Below, piece after piece: positions 57,217-64,000 of a stretch of 64,000 nt of DNA (positions within the stretch are counted from its first letter, which is position 1; each line of letters begins with the position of its first letter). Source of the stretch: Agromyces sp. Root81 (GTDB taxonomy: Bacteria; Actinomycetota; Actinomycetes; Actinomycetales; Microbacteriaceae); the NCBI RefSeq assembly GCF_001429165.1, contig NZ_LMIR01000002.1:1725261-1789260 (forward strand), read 5' to 3'. Below the pieces are notes generated by a model. The model made no database searches. It worked only from the letters and a program-made list of their open reading frames with translations, and was not told where the DNA came from. A program made the position numbers and the translations under genes.

Positions 57217-59753
57217 CGCGCAGGGCCCGGGGCATCCCGCACACGGCGGAGCGGGCCGCCTTCCCGCTCGGCGGCATCGGCACGGGCAACGTGTCGCTCG
57301 GCGCCCGCGGCGAGCTGCGCGACTGGGAGCTCGAGAACCTGCCCGACAAGGGCCGGCTGAACCCGAACACCTTCTTCGCGATCCACGCGGCCCCCGAGGG
57401 CGCCGCCGCGGTCACCCGCGTGCTCGAGGCGCGGATCACCGGCCGCCACGACTGGGATGCCGGCTACGGCTTCGACCGGCTCGCCGGGCTCCCGCGCCTG
57501 GCCGGCGCGACGATGCACGGCGAGTACCCGGTGGTCGACCTCGACTTCGTCGACGACGTGCTGCCGGTCGACGTCTCGCTCACCGCCTTCACCCCGCTCG
57601 TGCCGCTCGATGCCGACGCCTCCGGCATCCCCGCCGCCGTGCTGCGCTACCGCGTCACGAACCCCGGGGCGGTGCCCGTCGCCGTCACGGTCGCGGGTTC
57701 GCTCAGCCACACCGCCGGGCGCGGAGAGGGGCCGTACGGCATGCGCGCGGCGCAGACCGTGCGCTGGCGCGACGACGGCGCGGTGCGTGGGCTCGACTTC
57801 GGCATCGGGCTGCCCGACGACGACTTCGGGTACGGCACGATGAGCCTCACGACGACGGATGCCTCGACCACCGCGAAGCCGCAGTGGGTGACCGGCTTCT
57901 GGCCCGACGGGCCGCGGCTCTTCTGGAACGACCTCGGCGATGACGGTCTGCTCGAACCCGAGCCGCGGCTGACGCTCGAGGATCGCCCGCGCGGGCTCTT
58001 CGCCGACTCCGATGACGGCGCGCCGATGACCGAGGAGGCGCTGTTCGAGAAGCTCCCGCGTCTCCGCACCGGCACGCTCGGCATCGTGCACGAGCTCGCA
58101 CCGGGGGAGCAGCGCGACTTCGAGTTCGTGCTCGCGTGGAGCTTCCCGAATCGGCGACGCGGCTGGTACGGCCACATCGTCTTCGCCGACGCCGACCCGC
58201 CCCAGGTGGTGCGCAACCACTACGCGACGCTCTGGCCCGATGCGTGGGCCGCCGCGTCCCACCTGCACCGGGAGCTGCCGGCGCTCGAGGCCTCGACGCG
58301 CGGCTTCGTCGAGGCCCTTTACGGCGGCACGCTCGACCCCGTGATCGCCGACGCCGTCGGGGCGAACATCGCGACCCTGCGTTCGACGACGTGCTTCGTC
58401 GTCGAGCAGCCGAATCCGGAACTCGGCGAGGGCCCCGTCTTCGCCGCGTGGGAGGGCTCGTTCGACCACGGCGGCTCCTGCGAGGGAACCTGCACCCACG
58501 TCTGGTCGTACGCCCAGACGGCGGCATGGCTGTTCCCGTCGCTCGAGCGGAGCGCCCGCCGGGTCGAGTTCCTGCTCGAGACGGATGCCGCCGGCGCCCA
58601 GAAGTTCCGGTCGAACCGTGTCTTCGGCGGCCCTTCCTGGTTCATGGGCCCAGCAGTCGACGGGCAGCTCGGCACGTTCCTGCGCCTGCACCGCGAGTGG
58701 CGGTTCTCGGGCGACGACGACTTCCTGCGGGAGCTCTGGCCCGCGGCCGTCCGCACCCTCGAGTACGCGATCCGCGAGTGGGACACCGACGGCGACGGCC
58801 TGCTCGACGGCGAGCTGCACAACACCTACGACATCGAGTTCCACGGTGTCGAGCCGCTCGCGAACGGCATGTTCCTGGCCGCGCTGCGCGCCGGCGCCCG
58901 CATGGCTGCCCACCTCGGCGAGACGGGGCGCGCGTCCGATTGGCTCGCCCGCGCCGAGCGCTGCGCCGCGGGCATGGAGGCGGTGCTCTGGAACGGCGAG
59001 TTCTACCGGCAGGTCATCGAGGACGTCGACGGGCACCGCTACCAGTACGGCGACGGCGTGCTCTCCGACCAGCTGCTCGGCCAGTTCCACGCTTCCGTCA
59101 ACGGCCTCGGCGAGATCCTCCCCGCCGAGCACGTGCGCAGCGCACTCGGCGCGATCGTGCGCCACAACCACCGCACCGACCTCTCGGAGCACGAGAGCAC
59201 GCAGCGCGTCTACGCCCTGAACGACGAGGGCGGGCTGCTGCTCGCCTCGTGGCCGCGAGGCGGACGACCGGCGATCCCCTTCGTCTACTCCGACGAGGTC
59301 TGGACCGGCATCGAGCACCAGGTCGCGGCGAGCCTCGTCTACGCGGGGCTCGCCGACGACGCGCTGCTCCTCGAGCGCACCCTCCGAGCCCGGTACGACG
59401 GCAGCGTGCGCAACCCGTGGAACGAGATCGAGTGCGGCAACCACTACGCCCGCTCACTCGCGTCCTGGGCGCTGCTGCTCGCCTTCAGCGGCGCGCAATG
59501 GGATGCCCCGGCCCGCACGCTCTCGTTCGACCCGGGCTCCGACGGCCGCTTCCTCTTCACGACCGGTGAGGCATGGGGGCGCGTCGAGATCGACGGCGAC
59601 GAGCTCACGCTGCACGTCGACGGCGGCGTGCTCGACGTCGACCGCATCGTGCTGCGGGGGCGCGAGGCATCCGGAGTACTGCACCTGACCGCCGGCGACG
59701 ACCACATCGCCCGCGCGGCGACCGACGACCACGAACACCAGGAGACACGATGA
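57213..59753 (+). CDS. GH116 glycosidase, putative exo-beta-D-arabinofuranosidase
   Basis: An 846-residue GH116 protein (GBA2-like, DUF608): N-terminal beta domain beginning GIPHTAERAAFPLGGIGTGNVSL and a C-terminal alpha/alpha barrel. By comparison with GBA2/TxGH116, the nucleophile is Glu414 in AAWEGSFD and the acid/base is Asp540 in HNTYDIEFHG. No signal peptide, so cytoplasmic. GH116 includes beta-glucosidases and, in recent work on D-arabinan degraders, exo-beta-D-arabinofuranosidase (recalled). Genetic context favours the latter. Coupled by overlap to both neighbours. Confidence 0.88.
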   Translation: MTRRARGIPHTAERAAFPLGGIGTGNVSLGARGELRDWELENLPDKGRLNPNTFFAIHAAPEGAAAVTRVLEARITGRHDWDAGYGFDRLAGLPRLAGATMHGEYPVVDLDFVDDVLPVDVSLTAFTPLVPLDADASGIPAAVLRYRVTNPGAVPVAVTVAGSLSHTAGRGEGPYGMRAAQTVRWRDDGAVRGLDFGIGLPDDDFGYGTMSLTTTDASTTAKPQWVTGFWPDGPRLFWNDLGDDGLLEPEPRLTLEDRPRGLFADSDDGAPMTEEALFEKLPRLRTGTLGIVHELAPGEQRDFEFVLAWSFPNRRRGWYGHIVFADADPPQVVRNHYATLWPDAWAAASHLHRELPALEASTRGFVEALYGGTLDPVIADAVGANIATLRSTTCFVVEQPNPELGEGPVFAAWEGSFDHGGSCEGTCTHVWSYAQTAAWLFPSLERSARRVEFLLETDAAGAQKFRSNRVFGGPSWFMGPAVDGQLGTFLRLHREWRFSGDDDFLRELWPAAVRTLEYAIREWDTDGDGLLDGELHNTYDIEFHGVEPLANGMFLAALRAGARMAAHLGETGRASDWLARAERCAAGMEAVLWNGEFYRQVIEDVDGHRYQYGDGVLSDQLLGQFHASVNGLGEILPAEHVRSALGAIVRHNHRTDLSEHESTQRVYALNDEGGLLLASWPRGGRPAIPFVYSDEVWTGIEHQVAASLVYAGLADDALLLERTLRARYDGSVRNPWNEIECGNHYARSLASWALLLAFSGAQWDAPARTLSFDPGSDGRFLFTTGEAWGRVEIDGDELTLHVDGGVLDVDRIVLRGREASGVLHLTAGDDHIARAATDDHEHQETR

Positions 59754-61384
59754 CCAGCTACACCCTGCCCGCGACCGTCGAACGGCCGGTCGCGACGCCG
59801 AACACCGCCTACCTCATCGCGAGCGGCGATCTCCGGGAGTCCGCCAATACCGCCGGCTGGGCGACCCAGTCGGCGATGGAGGCGGATGTCACCGCGGCGT
59901 TCGACGAGCTCGGCTGGAGCGTCGTCCGGGCCAACGGCGTCGACCCGGCGACGGGCCACGGGTTCATCTCGAGCCAGCGCATGGGCCTCGAGGTGTTCAA
60001 GGCGATTCCGGTCGACGCCCCGCTGATCGTGGCTGAGGCGGTGTGGCAGTACTCGCACCACGTGCTGGCCGGGCTCCGCACCCACCGCGGTCCGATCCTC
60101 ACCGTCGCGAACTTCGCGGGCGACTGGCCGGGCCTCGTCGGCCTCCTCGGCCTGAACGCCGGACTGACCAAGATGGGCACGCCGTACTCGACCATCTGGT
60201 CGGTCGACTTCACCGACGAGTGGTTCAAGGCCGGGCTCCGCGAATGGGTCGAGACCGGGCGCATCACGCACGACGCCTCGCACGTGCGTGCACTGCCCGA
60301 GCTGCCCGACACCCCCGAGGTGCGCCTCGGCCGCGCCCTCGGCGACCAGCTGCTCGCCGACAAGGCGATCATCGGCGTCTTCGACGAGGGCTGCATGGGC
60401 ATGTACAACGCCGTGTTCGACGACGAGCTGCTGAACCCGCTCGGCATCTACAAGGAGCGGCTCTCGCAGTCGGCGCTCTACGCCGAGATGCTGACCGTGC
60501 CCGATGCCGACGCCGATGCCGCCCGCGACTGGCTCGTCGAGCGCGGCATGACCTTCCGCTTCGGCACCGATGACGCGACCGAGCTCACGGCCCTGCAGGT
60601 GCGCTGGCAGATGAAGATGTACATCGCGGCGCTCCGCATCTCCGACGACTTCGGCCTCGACGCCGTCGGAATCCAGTACCAGCAGGGGCTGAAAGACCTC
60701 GTGCCGGCGTCGGACCTCGCCGAGGGCGTGCTGAACTCGACCGAGCGGCCGCCCGTGTTCTCGCGCGACGGCTCGCGCGAGCTGCACGCCGGGCGCGCCT
60801 TCCCGCACTTCAACGAGGCCGACGAAGGCGTCGCCGTCGACGCGCTCATCACCGATCGCGTGTGGTCGGCGATGGGCCTCGTGCCCGACAACACCCTGCA
60901 CGACGTGCGCTGGGGCGAGGAGTACGACGGCGAGTTCGTCTGGGTGTACGAGATCTCGGGCTCGGTGCCGGCCTCGCACCTCGACGGCTGGGCGCACGCG
61001 GAGGGATGGCGCCAGGACCCGGTGTTCTTCCCGGCGGGCGGCGCGACGATCAACGGCGTCTCCAAGCCCGGCGAGATCGTGCTCTCGCGCGTGTTCATCG
61101 CCGACGGCATCCTGCAGGCCGACGTCTTCCGCGGCACCGTCGTCGAGCTGCCCGCGAAGGAGACCGAGCGGCGCAAGCAGGCGACGAACCCCGAGTGGCC
61201 GATCGCGCACGTCGTGCTGCACGACGTCGACCGCGACCAGTTCATGGCGCGCCACAAGGCGAATCACGCCCAGCTCGTCTACGCGCCCGACGCCGAGACC
61301 GCCGACCGGGCGCTCGCGGCGAAGGTCGCGATGCTCGACCGCATCGGCGTGAAGGTCAACCTCATCGGCACCGTGGCACTCTGA
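59750..61384 (+). CDS. L-fucose/D-arabinose isomerase-like enzyme
   Basis: A 544-residue protein of the L-fucose isomerase fold: FNEADEGVAVDALITDRV and GIQYQQGLKDLVPASDLAEGVLNS in the later half, and HAQLVYAPDAETADRAL at the C-terminus, with the metal ligands expected among Glu, Asp and His residues here. L-fucose isomerases also convert D-arabinose to D-ribulose because the sugars share stereochemistry, and this fits the linked ribulokinase. CAGGAG lies 6 nt before ATG 59750, which overlaps the GH116 stop. It lacks a fuculose aldolase neighbour, which argues against fucose catabolism. Confidence 0.85.
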   Translation: MTSYTLPATVERPVATPNTAYLIASGDLRESANTAGWATQSAMEADVTAAFDELGWSVVRANGVDPATGHGFISSQRMGLEVFKAIPVDAPLIVAEAVWQYSHHVLAGLRTHRGPILTVANFAGDWPGLVGLLGLNAGLTKMGTPYSTIWSVDFTDEWFKAGLREWVETGRITHDASHVRALPELPDTPEVRLGRALGDQLLADKAIIGVFDEGCMGMYNAVFDDELLNPLGIYKERLSQSALYAEMLTVPDADADAARDWLVERGMTFRFGTDDATELTALQVRWQMKMYIAALRISDDFGLDAVGIQYQQGLKDLVPASDLAEGVLNSTERPPVFSRDGSRELHAGRAFPHFNEADEGVAVDALITDRVWSAMGLVPDNTLHDVRWGEEYDGEFVWVYEISGSVPASHLDGWAHAEGWRQDPVFFPAGGATINGVSKPGEIVLSRVFIADGILQADVFRGTVVELPAKETERRKQATNPEWPIAHVVLHDVDRDQFMARHKANHAQLVYAPDAETADRALAAKVAMLDRIGVKVNLIGTVAL

Positions 61385-61418
61385 GGCGACGCGCCCCTCT
61401 GCAGAGGAGACGCAGACC

Positions 61419-61457
61419 GCGGAGCGAGCGGGCGCAGTCGCGTCCCGCTCGCTCCGC
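61419..61457. terminator. hairpin terminator after the isomerase gene
   Basis: Perfect 14-bp stem GCGGAGCGAGCGGG/CCCGCTCGCTCCGC with an 11-nt loop, between convergent stops at 61384 and 61465. Confidence 0.7.
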
Positions 61458-61464
61458 GTCGCTG

Positions 61465-62682
61465 TTACGAGCCCGCGCCGAACCGGATGGGGTACCGCAC
61501 CGGCCCCGTGTTCCCCGAGACCGGCAACCACTCGCCCGCGCCGTCGGGCGCGGCATCCGGCATGCGCTGCGCGAGCAGTGGCAGCGCCACGCTCATGTCG
61601 GTGCGTGCGACGAAGTGGCCGATGCAGTGGTGCACGCCGCCGCCGAAGCCGGCGTGCAGCGGGCGGTCCTCGACGAGCAGGTCGAAGCCGGGCGCGTCGC
61701 CCATCGTGCGCGGATCGGTGCCGATCGCGTGCGAGAGCACCTGCACGATGCCGCCCTTCGGCACGTGCAGGCCGTGCAGGTCGACGTCTTCCAGTGCTTC
61801 GCGGGTGACCCACGTGACCGTCGGATTGACCCGCATCACCTCCTCGACGGCGCGGCCGCCGAGCTCGGGGCGTGAGGCGAGCAGGGCCCACTGGTCGGGG
61901 TGCGCGAGGAAGGTCTGCATCGCGAGCCCGAGCTGGTTGCGCGTCGTCTCCATGCCGGCGAAGGCGAGGAAGACCAGGGCGACGCTGAGTTCGCGCCGGC
62001 TGAGCGCAGCCTGCCCTGAGCTCGTCGAAGGGTCGCTCTCGTGGGCCGTCAGGAGCGTGGTCACGAGGTCGTCGCGCGGGGTCGCCGCCCGATCGGCGAT
62101 GACCTCCTCGATGTAGCCGGTGAGCCCCTCGAGCGCGGCCTCGATGCGCGGCAGGTCGTTGCGCACGTTGACGCCGAATGACTTGCCGAGGTCGTCGGCC
62201 CAGTGCGCGACCTGCGGCCACTGCTCGTCGGGCAGGCCGAGCAGCATGCAGAGGATGCGGGAGGCGTAGGGCTCCGCGAACTCCGACACGAACTCGACTC
62301 GGCCGCGCGGAGCGAAGCCGTCGATGAGCTCGTTCGCGAGCGCCTGGAAGCGCGGTCGCATCGCCTCGATCGCCCGGCTCCGGAACGCGGGGCCGAGCAG
62401 GCGCCGCAGGCGCAGGTGATCGTCGCCCTCGATGCTCAGCAGGGTCTCGCCCCACCACTGCTGCCACGGTCCGTCGTGGATGCCGTTCTGCGCCGGCCAG
62501 CGCGCGTTGCCCTGCTGGAATCGGCGATCCTTCAGCACGGCGGTGCCCTCGTCGTAGCGCAGGATCGCCCAGCCGTAGGGCGTCTCGGCGTACCAGCCCG
62601 CATTGCGGGCCTCGAGCACGGGCTCCGACGTGACGTCGAAGGCGGGGTCGGCGAGGTCGAGGTGTGGAACAACGTCGGTCAC
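61465..62682 (-). CDS. cytochrome P450
   Basis: A 405-residue soluble P450. Heme ligand Cys353 in FGGGVHHCIG, I-helix oxygen-binding LAFAGMETTRNQ and the K-helix ExxR as EEVMR. Two His stand just before the Cys where relatives have G-x-H-x-C. Redox partners are not in the window. A dispersed repeat lies inside the gene and adds DPSTSSGQA. GTG 62682 is chosen because TAGGCT lies 7 nt upstream (leaderless). Substrate unknown; it is divergent from a lipase-like gene. Confidence 0.9.
   Translation of the reverse strand: MTDVVPHLDLADPAFDVTSEPVLEARNAGWYAETPYGWAILRYDEGTAVLKDRRFQQGNARWPAQNGIHDGPWQQWWGETLLSIEGDDHLRLRRLLGPAFRSRAIEAMRPRFQALANELIDGFAPRGRVEFVSEFAEPYASRILCMLLGLPDEQWPQVAHWADDLGKSFGVNVRNDLPRIEAALEGLTGYIEEVIADRAATPRDDLVTTLLTAHESDPSTSSGQAALSRRELSVALVFLAFAGMETTRNQLGLAMQTFLAHPDQWALLASRPELGGRAVEEVMRVNPTVTWVTREALEDVDLHGLHVPKGGIVQVLSHAIGTDPRTMGDAPGFDLLVEDRPLHAGFGGGVHHCIGHFVARTDMSVALPLLAQRMPDAAPDGAGEWLPVSGNTGPVRYPIRFGAGS
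62011..62035. repeat. intragenic dispersed repeat (STSSGQ/PELVEG type)
   Basis: A 25-bp segment with core CCTGAGCTCGTCGAAGGG inside the P450 gene. Its three readings include PSTSSGQ, PELVEGS and FDELR, peptides known from a widely scattered bacterial repeat. It lies in frame in a loop before the I helix. Confidence 0.65.
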
Positions 62683-62689
62683 AGGCCAG

Positions 62690-62695
62690 AGCCTA
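62690..62695 (-). promoter_or_regulatory. -10 hexamer of a probable leaderless P450 mRNA
   Basis: Minus-strand TAGGCT, 7 nt before the GTG at 62682. Confidence 0.45.
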
Positions 62696-62747
62696 CCCAC
62701 CGCGGGTTCATCGACCATCGGGATGGCCGGCCTGCCATGATGTCGGC

Positions 62748-63596
62748 ATGGCGACCTTCACCGATGCGCACGGGGTCAGGATCCACTACGAGTCGTGGCG
62801 GGTGCCCGGCGCGACCGCGGTGATCCAGCTCGCGCACGGCGTCGGCGAGCACATCGGCCGCTACGGCGAGCTGATCGAAGCGCTGAACGCCGCCGGCTAC
62901 TCGGTCTGGGCCGACGACCATCGCGGCCACGGCCAAACCGGCTTCGAGCACCACGGCGGCGACCTCACCCGCATGGGCCGACTCGGTCCTGGCGGACTCC
63001 GGGCGACGATCGACGCGGTCGAGCAGTTCAGCGGCGTCATCCGCGAGGCCGAGGGTCCCGAGCTGCCGCTCGTGCTGCTCGGCCACTCGTGGGGCTCGCT
63101 CATGTCGCAGATCATCGTGAACCGCAGCGCCGAGAAGTACGACGGCGTCGTGCTCACCGGCACCGCCTATCGCACGCTGTTCGACATGAACGGCGGCGAC
63201 CTGAACGCCCGCCACAAGCACCTCGGGCCGACCCCGGTCGAGTGGCTCAGCCGCGACCCCGACGTCGCGCCCGCCTTCATGGCCGACCCGTACACGACCG
63301 CCGTGCCGCTGCGGAAGCTGTTCGGCACGGTCGACTCGCTGCGCCTGCTCGGTCGGCCGGCGCGGGACCTGCCCGCCGAGCTGCCGCTGCTCATCATGGT
63401 CGGCTCCGACGACCCGCTCGGCGGCGAGGAGAGCGCGGCGAAGCTCGCGAACTCCTACGTGCACCGCTCGGGCCTGGTCGATGTCGAGCTCATCGTCTAC
63501 GAGGGCGCACGGCACGAGATCTTCAACGAGACGAACCGGGCCGAGGTGCGGGCCGACCTCATCGGCTGGCTCGACGAGCGGTTCGCGGTCGACTGA
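62748..63596 (+). CDS. alpha/beta hydrolase, monoacylglycerol-lipase-like
   Basis: A 282-residue serine hydrolase. The family motif LAHGVGEHIGRYGEL is at residues 28-42, nucleophile Ser114 in GHSWGSLMS, Asp221/222 in GSDDPLGG and His256 in ARHEIFNE. This matches the monoglyceride lipase/lysophospholipase group (serine aminopeptidase S33 fold). It is cytoplasmic. ATG 62748 is preferred; a CATGAT -10-like hexamer lies 6 nt upstream. Confidence 0.87.
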   Translation: MATFTDAHGVRIHYESWRVPGATAVIQLAHGVGEHIGRYGELIEALNAAGYSVWADDHRGHGQTGFEHHGGDLTRMGRLGPGGLRATIDAVEQFSGVIREAEGPELPLVLLGHSWGSLMSQIIVNRSAEKYDGVVLTGTAYRTLFDMNGGDLNARHKHLGPTPVEWLSRDPDVAPAFMADPYTTAVPLRKLFGTVDSLRLLGRPARDLPAELPLLIMVGSDDPLGGEESAAKLANSYVHRSGLVDVELIVYEGARHEIFNETNRAEVRADLIGWLDERFAVD

Positions 63597-63605
63597 GGCG
63601 CGTCG

Positions 63606-63968
63606 TCAGTCGAGCATCGCCCACGCCACGCACAGCACACCGGCCGCAGCGAGCACGAGCCATGACGGGTGTCGTGCGCGGCTGAACACCAGCGGCAGCA
63701 GGCTCGCCGCGATGAGGCACCACCCGATCGCCGCGATCGCGGCATCGACGCTGGCATCGAACGCGAACAGCGCCAGCGCGATGGCGATGGCGAGGGCGAG
63801 CACCGACGTGACATGCCAGGCGAACCGCAGCGTCGCGAGCGGGAAGTCCGCTCCAGCCACTCGTGGCAGTTCGTGCTGCCGCGAGAGCGGCACGAGGATG
63901 AAGCGCTCGCCGAGCAGCGAGTGGCCGATGGCGAGCACGAGCATGAGCACCGAGGCGATGACGAGCAT
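63606..63968 (-). CDS. small four-helix membrane protein
   Basis: A 120-residue hydrophobic protein with four helices (about residues 1-18, 45-68, 75-95, 102-118) and a short basic loop after helix 1 (PLSRQHELPRVAG). I do not recognise a named family. TAGCCT on the minus strand (63980-63975) lies 6 nt before ATG 63968, so the mRNA is probably leaderless. It converges on the lipase gene with 9 bp between stops. Confidence 0.7.
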   Translation of the reverse strand: MLVIASVLMLVLAIGHSLLGERFILVPLSRQHELPRVAGADFPLATLRFAWHVTSVLALAIAIALALFAFDASVDAAIAAIGWCLIAASLLPLVFSRARHPSWLVLAAAGVLCVAWAMLD

Positions 63969-64000
63969 GCCGACAGGCTATCGACGAGCGGTCAGTCGGT

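Noticed and set aside
59750-61384. L-fucose catabolism as the role of the isomerase operon
   Set aside because: No fuculose-phosphate aldolase or fucosidase is present, and the linked GH183/GH172/GH116 set fits D-arabinose better; it is not fully excluded.

Overview
High-GC actinobacterial chromosome, most likely Microbacteriaceae (Agromyces/Microbacterium-like). This is inferred from very high third-position GC, actinobacterial regulator and transporter families, many promoters of the form TANNNT placed 5-8 nt before the start codon (leaderless mRNAs), and abundant GGCATCCG/CGGATGCC words. I see no rRNA, tRNA, CRISPR, prophage or intact insertion sequence.

Layout. 0-5.3 kb: DUF4097-type lipoprotein, haloperoxidase-like hydrolase, POT peptide transporter, polyprenol-phosphate mannosyltransferase-like enzyme, ROK regulator. 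5.3-15.9 kb: glycoside locus with a carboxylesterase, three GPH-like sugar transporters, ROK and TetR regulators, a PAP2 phosphatase and a GH3 glycosidase, the last four genes tightly packed as one operon. 16-18.8 kb: a phosphodiesterase-fold protein and a TetR/DHFR-like pair with two operators. 19-24.6 kb: two paralogous LuxR-type regulators, each followed by a gene whose promoter carries the same motif at the same distance. 24.5-28.7 kb: lactate dehydrogenase with its LldR-type repressor and twin operators, then an acyltransferase and degraded sequence. 28.7-38.3 kb: NYN nuclease, serine hydrolase, hydroxyacid dehydrogenase, DUF418 protein with a divergent HTH regulator, gdhA, MFS exporter and MarR.

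The main discovery lies at 38.4-61.4 kb: what looks like a complete D-arabinan utilisation regulon. It encodes two exported DUF4185/GH183 proteins (one a lipoprotein, one with a sugar-binding-like module), an ABC sugar importer without its own ATPase, cytoplasmic DUF2961/GH172 and GH116 enzymes, a fucose/D-arabinose-type isomerase, an FGGY pentulose kinase and a LacI regulator. The inferred route is extracellular cutting of D-arabinan (the arabinose polymer of mycobacterial arabinogalactan and lipoarabinomannan), import of fragments, release of D-arabinose inside the cell, isomerisation to D-ribulose and phosphorylation to D-ribulose 5-phosphate. Five copies of a LacI-type palindrome (TGAAATCGATTTCA or close variants) sit at promoter hexamers of each transcription unit. 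One unit is an unusual heterodimeric ABC exporter in which one subunit has lost the Walker A and B motifs and the other has a degenerate signature motif. An argS gene and a few unrelated genes are interspersed.

61.4-64 kb: a cytochrome P450 carrying a common dispersed repeat inside its coding sequence, a monoacylglycerol-lipase-like hydrolase and a small membrane protein.
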